Below are positions 34,232-43,590 of a stretch of DNA of 64,000 bases, piece after piece. Source of the stretch: Cytophagaceae bacterium (GTDB lineage Bacteria; Bacteroidota; Bacteroidia; Cytophagales; Spirosomataceae); assembly GCA_027491195.1 (NCBI GenBank), contig JAIXWQ010000011.1:248001-312000 (forward strand), given 5' to 3'. The position numbers and the translations under genes were made by a program. The notes beneath the pieces are model-generated. The model ran no database searches and was not told where the DNA came from. It worked only from the letters and a program-made list of their open reading frames with translations. The stretch's first letter is position 1. Every line of letters begins with the position of its first letter.

Positions 34232-35440
34232 ATGAATTTCCCTCTTTTTGTCGCTAGGCGTATTCGGAAAACTCAGGACACCTCCTTCTCGAAGACGGTG
34301 ACTTATGTGGGTATCGGTACAGTGGCGGTAGGAACGGCGATTATTTTAGTGGCCTTTGCGATTCTCTTTGGATTTAAAACGACCATCCAAGATAAATTAA
34401 CCAGCTTTTCCGGGGATGCGCGTATCTCCCAAATCTCAGGGAATCGCTCATTAGCGGAAAGCCCGCTGACTCGCAATCGGGAATGGGAAGCCGCTACGGC
34501 AAATCGCCCAGAGATTGATCATATTCAAGCCCATGTGCAGCGTCCCGGAATTATTGTCGGGAAAGAGGGTTTAGCGGGTATAGTGGTCAAAGGAATTGGG
34601 AAAGACCTTCCTGCGAAACAGCTGGAGAAAAACATGATTCAAGGATCTGGCGTACTAAAAAGCCCTCAGGAAATCATCTTGAGTGAGGTATTAGCCAAAC
34701 AACTGAAGGTTAAATTAAACGGCTCCTTGATTTTATACTTCTTAAGCGCTCCAGAGAGGCCTCGTAAAGTGAAAATCGCCGGCATTTACGAAACGGGGCT
34801 AGAGGAATTAGACAAGATATTCGTCCTAGCGGATCGTGACTGGGTACAAAAAATGAATGGCTGGACGGCTGATTCACTAGGCACCTATGAGGTATTCTAT
34901 AAAAACAAAGAGCAGCTAGAAACAAAAACAGACGCCTTAGGTAAAACCATGCCACCTGAATGGCGCATTCAGCCTGTGACCGAGATCTACCCGGCACTAT
35001 TCGATTGGATGACCATGCTCGACAGAAACATCGTCATCTTCATTAGCCTCCTCTTCGTAGTGGCCTGCTTTAATCTAATCGCAACGCTGTGGGTATTAAT
35101 CATGGAACGCGTTCCTATGGTGGGTTTATTAAAGTCGATGGGGGCCTCCGCGTCCCAGATTAGACGTATTTTCTGGTGGAATGGCTTGTTCATTTTAGTC
35201 AGAGGCTTATTGATTGGGAATGGCATTGCCTTCTTGTTCTGTTACCTACAATCGACCTACCACCTGATTCCGCTCGATCCGGAAAGTTATTACATGAGTA
35301 GTGTCCCTATTGAATGGGATGCTGCCACCTGGGGCATCGTTAATGCGCTAAGCATTCTTTTAGTCAGTTTCATGATGAGTATCCCTACCCTATTAATCAC
35401 CAAAATAGAGCCTAACGAGGCGCTGAACTTCAAGAATTAA
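34232..35440 (+). CDS. LolC/LolE-type ABC transporter permease (FtsX/MacB fold)
   Basis: A 402-aa inner-membrane protein with the same layout as the product of 4882-6117: N-terminal helix (TVTYVGIGTVAVGTAIILVA), periplasmic domain of about 220 residues, and three C-terminal helices with ERVPMVGLLKSMGASASQIRRIF. Probably one permease half of a lipoprotein-exporting ABC transporter; the ATPase is not in this window. It overlaps the M61 peptidase gene by one base (TAATG), implying translational coupling. Confidence 0.85.
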   Translation: MNFPLFVARRIRKTQDTSFSKTVTYVGIGTVAVGTAIILVAFAILFGFKTTIQDKLTSFSGDARISQISGNRSLAESPLTRNREWEAATANRPEIDHIQAHVQRPGIIVGKEGLAGIVVKGIGKDLPAKQLEKNMIQGSGVLKSPQEIILSEVLAKQLKVKLNGSLILYFLSAPERPRKVKIAGIYETGLEELDKIFVLADRDWVQKMNGWTADSLGTYEVFYKNKEQLETKTDALGKTMPPEWRIQPVTEIYPALFDWMTMLDRNIVIFISLLFVVACFNLIATLWVLIMERVPMVGLLKSMGASASQIRRIFWWNGLFILVRGLLIGNGIAFLFCYLQSTYHLIPLDPESYYMSSVPIEWDAATWGIVNALSILLVSFMMSIPTLLITKIEPNEALNFKN

Positions 35441-36972
35441 TGCTTAAAAAACTCCTACTTCTGTTGTGCTTTGTTTATCAGGTAAATGCACAGGACAGTC
35501 TCCACTATTCTATTGACTTGAATCGACTTCAGCACGATCGGTTAACGGTAAACGTCAAATTACCCGCTGGAGTGAAGGAGTTTTGTTTCCCCAAAATGGT
35601 ACCGGGAACCTATGCGATCTATAATTTTGGGCGATTTGTGAGCAATATGCAGGCATTCGATGCTACGGGTAAAGCATTATCTGTGGTCAGAAAGGATACG
35701 AATACGTTCTTTCTTCCAAATGCCTACACACTCAGCTACGAAGTGGATGACTCCTGGGATAGCCCAGAGATCAAAGGTCCTTATATTTTCGAGCCAGCAG
35801 GAACGAATTTTCAACAAGACACGCTATTTGCTTTAAACACCCATGCCTTGCTTGGCTATGTAAAGGGCAAAGAACAAATTCCGGTTTCTTTGCAATTAAC
35901 AACGCCGAAAGGCCTCGTTGCCTCCACCTCATTAAGCGCTCAGAAAGATATCTATACCGCCTCCTCCTTCCAACAGTTAACGGATGCCCCTATCTTGGTA
36001 GCTCCAGCGGATACGGTGCACCTGCATCTAGCTAACGCTGACATCTTGATCTCAGTTTATTCTCCTAACCAGAAAATTAAAGCTTCGGAGGTCGCAAAGG
36101 AATTAAAACCCTTGTTAAAGGCGCAGTTACATTATCTTGGCGGCCGTTTCCCGGTAAATAATTATGCCTTCCTGATCGTAATGTCCGCGCATCTGAAGAA
36201 TGGATCTTATGGTGCATTAGAGCACGCGCAGTCCTCTTTTTACTATTTACCAGAAGATTCCATCGAGGTGATGGGTCCCGTGATTAGGGATGTGAGTGCT
36301 CACGAGTTTTTCCATATTCAAACGCCTTTGAACTTGCATTCTGAGGAGATTGGTTCGTTTGATTTCCAAAACCCGAGTATGTCTAAGCACCTCTGGTTAT
36401 ACGAGGGATTAACGGAATATGCCGCACAGCACATGCAGCTTCAGGGCGACCTGATTACTTTACCCGCATTTCTCGAGCGAATGACGGAGAAGTACCGCAC
36501 GATGAATTTTAGTTACGATAACTCGATTCCTTTTACGAAAATGAGTAAGGGTGTCTTGGGAAAATACAAGGAGGAATATGGGAATGTCTACCAAAAAGGT
36601 GCCTTAATTGGCCTCTGTTTAGATATTTTCCTTCGCAGCGAAACGGATGGACGCTATGGAACGCAACAATTGATACGCGATTTATCGGCGCGTTTTGGCC
36701 CTAATAAATCCTTTCAGGATGAAGATTTATTTAAACTGATTGCTGAGACCTCTAAAATCAAAGGAGTCGAGTCTTTCTTTTCTAAGTATGTCAGCGGAAA
36801 CAAAGATTTACCGCTGAATGAAATGCTAGAAAAAATTGGATGTGAACTAAGCAGCCCAGCTGGCAAAAAGGACAAGGTTGCGCTTTTAGAGGCCATCAAA
36901 CAGGACATGAAAGAAATAAAAAATCCAAGCCCCTCCCAATTAAACCTGAGAAAGGCTTGGATGACTAACTAG
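35440..36972 (+). CDS. M61-family glycyl aminopeptidase-like metallopeptidase lacking a PDZ domain
   Basis: A 510-aa secreted protein (signal peptide MLKKLLLLLCFVYQVNAQ). The N-terminal beta domain (to about 180) contains FCFPKMVPGTYAIYNFGRFV. The gluzincin site is H288-E-F-F-H292 (SAHEFFHIQTPLN), with the third ligand in LWLYEGLTEYAA about 34 residues on. M61 enzymes prefer N-terminal Gly/Ala and usually carry a C-terminal PDZ domain; this protein stops soon after the peptidase domain, about 100 residues short. Coupled to the LolC/E-like permease upstream; overlaps maeB by 4 bp at the tails. Confidence 0.82.
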   Translation: MLKKLLLLLCFVYQVNAQDSLHYSIDLNRLQHDRLTVNVKLPAGVKEFCFPKMVPGTYAIYNFGRFVSNMQAFDATGKALSVVRKDTNTFFLPNAYTLSYEVDDSWDSPEIKGPYIFEPAGTNFQQDTLFALNTHALLGYVKGKEQIPVSLQLTTPKGLVASTSLSAQKDIYTASSFQQLTDAPILVAPADTVHLHLANADILISVYSPNQKIKASEVAKELKPLLKAQLHYLGGRFPVNNYAFLIVMSAHLKNGSYGALEHAQSSFYYLPEDSIEVMGPVIRDVSAHEFFHIQTPLNLHSEEIGSFDFQNPSMSKHLWLYEGLTEYAAQHMQLQGDLITLPAFLERMTEKYRTMNFSYDNSIPFTKMSKGVLGKYKEEYGNVYQKGALIGLCLDIFLRSETDGRYGTQQLIRDLSARFGPNKSFQDEDLFKLIAETSKIKGVESFFSKYVSGNKDLPLNEMLEKIGCELSSPAGKKDKVALLEAIKQDMKEIKNPSPSQLNLRKAWMTN

Positions 36973-39242
36973 ACGCTTTGCGCTTCTACAACCGCAATCG
37001 CCACCATATTCACAATCTCGCGAACAGAGGCGCCTAATTGCAATACGTGCACTGGCTTGCGTAAGCCCAATAAGATAGGCCCGATATACTCAATATCAGC
37101 CGCTTCTTTCAATAAGTTATAAGCAATATTCGCTGAAGAAAGATTAGGGAAGATTAGTGTGTTCGCTGTGTCATTTCCTAAAGTCGCAAACGGATAATTC
37201 TGCTGTCTTAACTCTTTATCAAAAGCTAAGTGTGCCTGCATCTCTCCCTCAATCACCCAAGTCGGGTGTTTATCTTGCAAGATATGCGTAGCCGCCCGCA
37301 TCTTCAATGCATCTTCTCCATCGGCTGAACCGAAGTTTGAATAGGATAGCATCGCAATTTTCGGCTTTAAATTAAAGCGTTCCACCGCTTCGGATGTCAA
37401 TTCCGTGATCTCTACGATATCTGCCACCGATGGGGAGAAATTGATCGTAGTATCCGAGAAGAAGAGTGGCCCCTGCTTACTCAATAACAAGTACATACCG
37501 GCTACCTTCGTTACACCTGGCTTTTTACCTATGATCTGAAGAGCTGGACGAATCGCATCTGGATAGTTCTTTGTTAAACCGGAGATAACTCCATCTGCCC
37601 GATTAGTTTCTAACATCATCGCGGCAAAGTAATTACTCTTGCGGACCTGCTTTTCTGCCTCCCATTTCGTGAATCCGCGACGCTTACGTTTCTCGTAGAA
37701 TAACTCCGCGAATTCGGCTAATAAGCCTGCGTTGTCTGGATGCTTGAAATCGAAGATCTCAATATCTCCTAGATCAATGTGGTGCTCTTCACAGATGGCA
37801 TCGATATTTGCCTTTCGTCCTAATAGAATCGGTTTCGCGATTCCCTCGTCTAATACTTCACGTACGGCTTTTAATACTTTTAAGTTTTCGGCCTCTGCGA
37901 ATACGATGCGTTTTGGCTTTGATTTAGCGCGCTTCAGGATGAATTTCATTACCTGGTTGTCTAATCCTAAGCGTTTCGCTAATTGGGTCTCGTAGGCATC
38001 CCAGTTTTTGATCGGTTTCGTTGCCACGCCTGATTCCATAGCTGCTTTTGCGACTGCCATGGAAATCGTTGTGATTAAACGAGGGTCTACCGGTTTAGGG
38101 ATGATGTATTCAGGGCCGAAGCTTAACGACTTCTCGTTATACGCCAGATTAACGATATCGGGTACCGGTTTTTTAGCTAAGCAGGCCAAAGCCTTCGCCG
38201 CCGCTAACTTCATCTCATCATTAATCTCCGAGGCACGAACGTCTAATGCCCCACGGAAGATGAACGGAAATCCTAATACGTTATTGACTTGATTAGGGAA
38301 ATCCGAACGCCCCGTCGCCATAATCAAATCCTCTCTCACCGCTTTGGCTTCTTCATACCCAATTTCAGGTGTTGGATTCGCCATCGCAAATACGATCGGA
38401 TTCGCGGCCATCGTTGCCACCATCTCTGGTTTCAATATTCCTCCTACGGATAAGCCTAAGAAAACATCCGCACCCTTCATCGCCTCAGCCATAGTGGCTG
38501 TTCTCCCCGCCTTTCCAGCTAATGGAGCTAAATAGCGATTCAAATCAGGACGATCTTCAGAAACTAAACCATCCTTATCGAAAATATAAAAGTTCTCAAT
38601 GCGCGCACCGAGCTTTAAATACAGTTTCACACACGAAATAGCCGCTGCTCCTGCACCAGAAATTACGAATCTTGCTTCTTCGATCTTCTTGTCTACAATT
38701 TCAAGCGCATTCAATAAAGCCGCAGAAGAGATAATTGCCGTCCCATGCTGATCATCATGCATGATAGGAATCTTCAAACGCGCTTTTAATTTCTCCTCTA
38801 TTTCAAAGCACTCTGGGGATTTGATATCCTCTAGATTTATTCCGCCAAAAGTCGGTTCTAAGCGTGCCACCGTATCGACAAAATCATCCGGGTCTGTCAC
38901 CGCTAATTCGATATCAAACACATCAATATCCGAGAATACTTTAAATAATACACCCTTTCCTTCCATTACGGGCTTTGATGCTTCAGGGCCTATGTTTCCT
39001 AATCCTAAAACGGCTGTGCCATTCGAGATGACGCCTACTAGATTTCCTTTGGCCGTATAATCATAGACCTTCTCCACATTCTCTGCAATCTCTAAGCAAG
39101 GCTCAGCCACACCCGGCGAATACGCCAAGGATAAATCGCGCTGAGTAGCGGTCGATTTTGTGGGTTTTACTTCTATTTTTCCAGGTTTCCCTCCTGCATG
39201 ATACTCGAGCGCATCTTCTCTTAAAATGGATGAAATTGACAT
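36969..39242 (-). CDS. maeB: NADP-dependent malic enzyme, MaeB type with phosphotransacetylase-like domain
   Basis: A 757-aa fusion: malic enzyme domain to about residue 420 (SLAYSPGVAEPCLEI, YTAKGNLVGVISNGTAVLG, MHDDQHGTAIISSAA, VISGAGAAAISC) and a phosphotransacetylase-like domain (KRIVFAEAENLKVLKAV, TTINFSPSVADIVEIT) to the end. It decarboxylates malate to pyruvate; the second domain is regulatory and binds acetyl-CoA in known MaeB proteins. It lies 6 bp after the dicarboxylate symporter gene, so uptake and use of malate/succinate are probably coupled. Confidence 0.95.
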   Translation of the reverse strand: MSISSILREDALEYHAGGKPGKIEVKPTKSTATQRDLSLAYSPGVAEPCLEIAENVEKVYDYTAKGNLVGVISNGTAVLGLGNIGPEASKPVMEGKGVLFKVFSDIDVFDIELAVTDPDDFVDTVARLEPTFGGINLEDIKSPECFEIEEKLKARLKIPIMHDDQHGTAIISSAALLNALEIVDKKIEEARFVISGAGAAAISCVKLYLKLGARIENFYIFDKDGLVSEDRPDLNRYLAPLAGKAGRTATMAEAMKGADVFLGLSVGGILKPEMVATMAANPIVFAMANPTPEIGYEEAKAVREDLIMATGRSDFPNQVNNVLGFPFIFRGALDVRASEINDEMKLAAAKALACLAKKPVPDIVNLAYNEKSLSFGPEYIIPKPVDPRLITTISMAVAKAAMESGVATKPIKNWDAYETQLAKRLGLDNQVMKFILKRAKSKPKRIVFAEAENLKVLKAVREVLDEGIAKPILLGRKANIDAICEEHHIDLGDIEIFDFKHPDNAGLLAEFAELFYEKRKRRGFTKWEAEKQVRKSNYFAAMMLETNRADGVISGLTKNYPDAIRPALQIIGKKPGVTKVAGMYLLLSKQGPLFFSDTTINFSPSVADIVEITELTSEAVERFNLKPKIAMLSYSNFGSADGEDALKMRAATHILQDKHPTWVIEGEMQAHLAFDKELRQQNYPFATLGNDTANTLIFPNLSSANIAYNLLKEAADIEYIGPILLGLRKPVHVLQLGASVREIVNMVAIAVVEAQSV

Positions 39243-39248
39243 ATATGA

Positions 39249-40511
39249 TTAATTTGTTGATTGTTCTATTTTAAATTCCCCCTCGTGTTTCGCTAACCAA
39301 ACAGTAGCCACCCCATTCCCAATAAAATTGGTAATCGCTCTCGCCTCGGACATAAAGCGGTCCACACCTAATAACAGGGCTAAACCTTCCACCGGAATCA
39401 CTTGCAAAGCACTTAAAGTAGAGGCTAAAACCACGAAGCCACTTCCTGTCACACCCGCCGCACCCTTCGAGGTCACCATCAGGATCCCCACAATGGTCAG
39501 CATCTGTTCCCAGGACAAATGTACGCCATAAACTTGGGCTAAAAACAGCGTCGCCATCGATAAATAAATACTCGTCCCATCTAGATTAAAGGAATATCCC
39601 GCTGGCACCACTAAACCCACCACCGACTTCGAGCAACCCATATCCTCTAATTTATGCATCAAAGAAGGAAGCGCCGCCTCCGACGAAGAGGTTCCTAAAA
39701 CGATGAGTAGTTCCTGTTTAATATAGCCCAAAAAAGACCAGATACGCTCCCCACAAGAGCGCATAATGAAGCCTAACACCACAAAAACGAAAATACCCAT
39801 GGTCAAATACACCGTCAGCATCAGCTTACCTAATGGCAACAAGGAATGAATCCCGAACTTACCAATGGTAAAAGCCATCCCGCCTAAAGCACCCAATGGG
39901 GCTAAATACATGACCAGCTTCAAGCCTTTAAACACCCAATGCGATGCCTGTTGCATCCCCGCAATCATCTTCGCTTTACCTTTCACGTAATTCAAAAAGA
40001 TGCCGAAGAAAATAGAGAAGCCTAATACCTGGACCGTAAAGTTTTCTTTCAAGAAGCCCATCCAAGAGAATCCGGCGGCTTTTTGGGTGAATTTGGAGAT
40101 ATCCCCTCCCGCAATATCATCGCGAATAACACCCACACCCGGTTCCACAAGAGTCGAAACGGCTAAGCCGATTAATAAAGCAATCGTAGTGACAACCTCG
40201 AAATAGAGTAAGGCCTTACCTCCCACTCGACCCACTTTCTTTAGATTCCCCATATTCACGATCCCTAAACTGATCGTCAAAAAGATGATGGGGTTGATAA
40301 AAATCTTCACTAAACTGATAAATACGCCACTAAAAACCTCACTCAGGCTAGGTCCAAAACTCAATTCAGCCCCTAATAAATTGTAGGTAAACTTCGTTTC
40401 CAACACCTTGTACAAGGCTAGTTCCGGCGCCCAATGACCCACTAACACCCCCACTAAAATGGATAATAACACCCAAAAAGTTAGGTTCTGGAAAATATTT
40501 GTGAGCTTCAT
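39249..40511 (-). CDS. Dicarboxylate:cation symporter (DAACS family), paired with malic enzyme
   Basis: A 420-aa membrane transporter. Signatures: GTSSSEAALPSLMHKL (hairpin 1), GYSFNLDGTSIYLSMATLF (TM7 NMDGT-like), SKGAAGVTGSGFVVLAS (hairpin 2) and VDRFMSEARAITNFIGNGVAT. These are closer to DctA than those of the copy at 3666. The neighbour maeB points to malate or other C4-dicarboxylates as substrate. ATG 40511 is preferred over a TTG 24 bases earlier because a TACATTTG -7 box lies at 40533-40540. Confidence 0.9.
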   Translation of the reverse strand: MKLTNIFQNLTFWVLLSILVGVLVGHWAPELALYKVLETKFTYNLLGAELSFGPSLSEVFSGVFISLVKIFINPIIFLTISLGIVNMGNLKKVGRVGGKALLYFEVVTTIALLIGLAVSTLVEPGVGVIRDDIAGGDISKFTQKAAGFSWMGFLKENFTVQVLGFSIFFGIFLNYVKGKAKMIAGMQQASHWVFKGLKLVMYLAPLGALGGMAFTIGKFGIHSLLPLGKLMLTVYLTMGIFVFVVLGFIMRSCGERIWSFLGYIKQELLIVLGTSSSEAALPSLMHKLEDMGCSKSVVGLVVPAGYSFNLDGTSIYLSMATLFLAQVYGVHLSWEQMLTIVGILMVTSKGAAGVTGSGFVVLASTLSALQVIPVEGLALLLGVDRFMSEARAITNFIGNGVATVWLAKHEGEFKIEQSTN

Positions 40512-40532
40512 TCGTTTAGGTATTTTGTCAAA

Positions 40533-40540
40533 CAAATGTA
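40533..40540 (-). promoter_or_regulatory. -7 box TACATTTG for the symporter-maeB operon
   Basis: Exact TAnnTTTG match on the minus strand, 21 bp before the ATG at 40511. It overlaps the alternative TTG codon at 40533-40535 and so argues against that start. Confidence 0.45.
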
Positions 40541-40563
40541 AGAATTAATAAGAAAAACATCGC

Positions 40564-40594
40564 TTGTGATTCTGCCTATATTTCCCGAATTTTG
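40564..40594 (+). promoter_or_regulatory. Candidate promoter TTG-N20-GAATTTTG for trxB
   Basis: TTG at 40564-40566 and GAATTTTG at 40587-40594 (one mismatch to TAnnTTTG), 30 bp before the trxB ATG. Weak but correctly spaced. Confidence 0.35.
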
Positions 40595-40624
40595 TAGGCT
40601 CATTACCATTCGATAAAAATACAG

Positions 40625-41563
40625 ATGTCAGAAAAAATCAAATGCCTAATTATCGGGTCTGGCCCAGCCGGCTATACCGCTGCTATTTACGCTTCACGCG
40701 CAGGTTTACATCCCGTGATGTACCAAGGTGGTCAACCAGGTGGTCAATTAACAACGACAACAGAGGTGGACAATTTCCCAGGTTATCCGAACGGAATTGA
40801 TGGCCCAGCGATGATGGTAGACTTAGAAAATCAGGCGAAGCGTTTTGGGACAGATGTACGCTATGGTATGGCGACGAAAGTGGATTTCTCGGTTTCTCCT
40901 AAGAAGGTGTGGATCGATGATACCACAGAAATCGAAGCTGATGCGGTGATTATCGCCACGGGTGCTAGCGCAAAATGGTTAGGATTAGAGGGTGAAACGA
41001 AATTCAATGGCTTAGGCGTTTCTGCTTGCGCTGTTTGCGATGGTTTCTTCTACCGCAATCAAACCGTAGCTGTCGTGGGTGCTGGTGATACCGCAGCAGA
41101 AGAAGCGAGTTATTTAGCTAATTTATGTACCAAAGTACACTTAATCGTTCGTCGTGGCGAAATGCGTGCCTCTCTTATCATGCAAGAGCGCGTGAAGAAT
41201 AATCCGAAGATTGAGATTCATTGGAACTCAGAAACGGAGGAAATTTTAGGGGATGCGAACGGGGTAACAGGGATCCGCATTGTGAATAATGTGACCAAAG
41301 AGAAAGAAGAAATTGCCTTAACTGGTTTCTTCGTGGCCATCGGTCACCAACCGAATACATCGATCTTTAAAGGGACTTTAGAGATGGATGCACAAGAATA
41401 TTTGATTACCGAGAAAGGAAGTTCTCGTACCAGCATCGAAGGCGTTTTCGCTTGCGGTGACGTGCAGGACACCATTTATCGCCAAGCAGTTACCGCAGCG
41501 GGTAGCGGATGTATGGCAGCATTGGACGCGGAACGTTGGTTAGCCGCGAACAATTTACACTAA
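40625..41563 (+). CDS. trxB: Thioredoxin-disulfide reductase
   Basis: A 312-aa FAD/NADPH flavoprotein. FAD motif GSGPAGYTAAIYASRAG, redox pair C135-A-V-C138 in GVSACAVCDGFFY, NADPH motif VVGAGDTAAEEASYLA, and the FACGDVQD end are intact. It keeps thioredoxin reduced. First gene of a three-gene run with an M23/LysM peptidase and bshB1; the shared theme with bshB1 is thiol redox balance. Confidence 0.96.
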   Translation: MSEKIKCLIIGSGPAGYTAAIYASRAGLHPVMYQGGQPGGQLTTTTEVDNFPGYPNGIDGPAMMVDLENQAKRFGTDVRYGMATKVDFSVSPKKVWIDDTTEIEADAVIIATGASAKWLGLEGETKFNGLGVSACAVCDGFFYRNQTVAVVGAGDTAAEEASYLANLCTKVHLIVRRGEMRASLIMQERVKNNPKIEIHWNSETEEILGDANGVTGIRIVNNVTKEKEEIALTGFFVAIGHQPNTSIFKGTLEMDAQEYLITEKGSSRTSIEGVFACGDVQDTIYRQAVTAAGSGCMAALDAERWLAANNLH

Positions 41564-41572
41564 ACAAGTCTT

Positions 41573-42682
41573 ATGAGGTTAATTACCTATATTTTTGGAT
41601 GTTTTCTGCTGTTATCAGGCTTTAGCTTGAAAGCACAAGAGCGGAATTTATTCAAGAAAAAAACAGAGATCGAAGTCAAATCCAATTCCCAACTTTTCCA
41701 AGAAAAGAACAAGAAGAAGGAGGAACTCGATGAACTCCCACCTTTGCAATTCAGAAACGAGACAGAATCCGTAGGGGTTACGGCTGGATCTGAGATGCAA
41801 GAACGCAAATTCGAACCCATCAAGGTATTGAATGCGAGTATCAGTAATTTTGACACCACCTCCATCGATGAAGGCGAGAATCTGATCGTAGAGATTGAAG
41901 AAGAAGCCGCACCAGAGGGAACCGAGGATTTCGTATCCGTAGCTTCTTATTTTGCAATTTGGGATACGAAAATTATTGATCCTTACGATATTGATGCCAA
42001 AGAATTTGATGAACCAGTTGATATAGAATTATACAATACGGCAGCGGGTCGTAATTGGGCCTCTCCACTTGAAATCGTCAAGCAAACGAGTCCATTCGGA
42101 CCGCGTTGGGGCAGATTGCACGCCGGTGTTGATCTAGATTTAGAAACAGGCTATCCCGTTTTCTCTGTCTTTGATGGCATTGTGCGGGTAAGTCATTATG
42201 ATCGTTCAGGTTACGGCAACTATGTACTTGTAAGGCATTATAACGGTTTTGAAACACTATACGCACACTTGGCCTCTCCAGGTTTAGAACCAGGGACCCT
42301 TGTAAAAGCAGGTGATCAAGTTGGAGTAGGTGGTAGTACCGGGCGTAGTACTGGCTCCCATTTGCACTTTGAAACACGTTACGAGGGGAATCCAATGAAC
42401 CCAAAGAATGTGTATAATTTCAACCCGTTCGGACCGGTTTCAGATCATATCATTATCACGGCGAGATCATTTGATATCCGTTCCCTTTCTTTAAAGAACG
42501 AATACGGTTCTGTAGGAGATAAAGTTCGTTCGAGAACAAAGGCTTGGACCAAAGTTCGCCAAGGTGACACCTTAGGTGCTATTGCTCGCAGAACGGGAGT
42601 TTCGATCGCTAAATTGAAAAAATTAAATGGAATGAAGAGCTCTTCGGTCATCCGAGCTGGGCGCCGAATTCGCATCCATTAA
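41573..42682 (+). CDS. M23 metallopeptidase with C-terminal LysM domain
   Basis: A 369-aa secreted protein: signal peptide (about 1-21, LSGFSLKAQ), acidic low-complexity region, LytM/M23 domain at about 175-275 with GRLHAGVDLDL, YGNYVLVRHYNGFETLYAHL and GSTGRSTGSHLHFE (zinc ligands H, D, H and the catalytic H), then a LysM domain at 325-369 (VRQGDTLGAIARRTGVSIAKL). It should cleave or bind peptidoglycan at the envelope. Zinc-site motifs are complete, so it is probably an active endopeptidase rather than an EnvC-like activator. Confidence 0.9.
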   Translation: MRLITYIFGCFLLLSGFSLKAQERNLFKKKTEIEVKSNSQLFQEKNKKKEELDELPPLQFRNETESVGVTAGSEMQERKFEPIKVLNASISNFDTTSIDEGENLIVEIEEEAAPEGTEDFVSVASYFAIWDTKIIDPYDIDAKEFDEPVDIELYNTAAGRNWASPLEIVKQTSPFGPRWGRLHAGVDLDLETGYPVFSVFDGIVRVSHYDRSGYGNYVLVRHYNGFETLYAHLASPGLEPGTLVKAGDQVGVGGSTGRSTGSHLHFETRYEGNPMNPKNVYNFNPFGPVSDHIIITARSFDIRSLSLKNEYGSVGDKVRSRTKAWTKVRQGDTLGAIARRTGVSIAKLKKLNGMKSSSVIRAGRRIRIH

Positions 42683-42694
42683 TTATATCCATTT

Positions 42695-43393
42695 ATGAAT
42701 ATGAAACTAGACATTCTCGTGATGGCCGCACATCCAGACGATGCTGAATTAAGCTGCGCTGGAACTATTTTAAAGCACATTGCCGCTGGCAAAAAAGTGG
42801 GAATCGTAGATTTCACCCGTGGAGAATTAGGCACACGAGGCACTCCAGAAATTCGCTTACAAGAATCAGCTGACGCCACTAAAATCCTCGGTTTACATGC
42901 ACGTGAAAACCTTGGCATCCGCGATGGCTTTTTTAGAAACGACGAGGAAACGCAATTGAAATTAATCGAAGTCATTCGCAAATACCAACCAGATATCGTT
43001 TTAGCTAATGCCCTAGAAGATCGCCATCCAGATCATGGAAAAGGTGCTCAATTAGCCATAGATGCTTGTTTTTTATCAGGATTACGCCAAATCAAAACCG
43101 GCGATCTTCCTGCCTGGAGACCCGCACAAGTCTATCATTACATCCAAGATCGCTACTTAGAACCTGATTTTGTGGTGGATATTTCTTCGCAATGGGACCA
43201 AAAAGAAGCAGCCATTCGCGCATTCAAGAGTCAATTCTTTGATCCGAATTCTGCCGAGCCGGCATCTTATATTTCTAGCCCAGACTTCTTGAACTTTATC
43301 CAAGCGCGCGCGATGGAGATGGGCCACAAGATTGGGGTGAAATACGGAGAAGGGTTCCAGAGTCAGAAGACGTTGGAGAAAAAGTTATTGTAG
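42695..43393 (+). CDS. bshB1: Bacillithiol biosynthesis deacetylase BshB1
   Basis: A 232-aa LmbE/PIG-L fold zinc hydrolase. MAAHPDDAELSCAGT carries the His and Asp metal ligands and EDRHPDHGKGAQLA the third; FTRGELGTRGTPEIR is typical of the BshB1 group. It removes acetyl from GlcNAc-malate in bacillithiol synthesis. bshA and bshC are not in this window. A second ATG two codons in (42701) is an equally good start. Its stop codon abuts a composite heptamer element. Confidence 0.93.
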   Translation: MNMKLDILVMAAHPDDAELSCAGTILKHIAAGKKVGIVDFTRGELGTRGTPEIRLQESADATKILGLHARENLGIRDGFFRNDEETQLKLIEVIRKYQPDIVLANALEDRHPDHGKGAQLAIDACFLSGLRQIKTGDLPAWRPAQVYHYIQDRYLEPDFVVDISSQWDQKEAAIRAFKSQFFDPNSAEPASYISSPDFLNFIQARAMEMGHKIGVKYGEGFQSQKTLEKKLL

Positions 43394-43571
43394 AGAATAA
43401 AGCACAAAGAATAAAGAATAAAGAATAAAGAATAAAGAATAAAGAATAGAGTTTGAATCGCCTTTGGCGATAAAATTATGAAATGTTTTTGTCTATGTAA
43501 TCATCAAAAAGGGCTCGAAATTCGAGCCCTTTTTGATTCCAACTTTATTCTTTGTGCTTTATGCTTTATTA
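43392..43571. repeat. Composite inverted heptamer element (locus G) with six identical units
   Basis: Left array 43392-43454: AGAGAAT, AAAGCAC, six exact copies of AAAGAAT (43406-43447), AGAGTTT. Then hairpin ATCGCC-TTT-GGCGAT (43457-43471), spacer, terminator (43503-43537), and right array 43544-43571 (TTTATTC, TTTGTGC, TTTATGC, TTTATTA), reverse complementary to the left. The array begins inside the bshB1 stop codon and fills the convergent gap to pdxH. Confidence 0.85.
43503..43537. terminator. Perfectly symmetric bidirectional terminator
   Basis: A 17-base arm starting ATCAAAAAGGGCTCG is mirrored exactly by its complement ending in CCCTTTTTGAT around one central base; suits both bshB1 and pdxH. 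Confidence 0.85.
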
Positions 43572-43590
43572 TTTAATAAGAGGCTACTTT

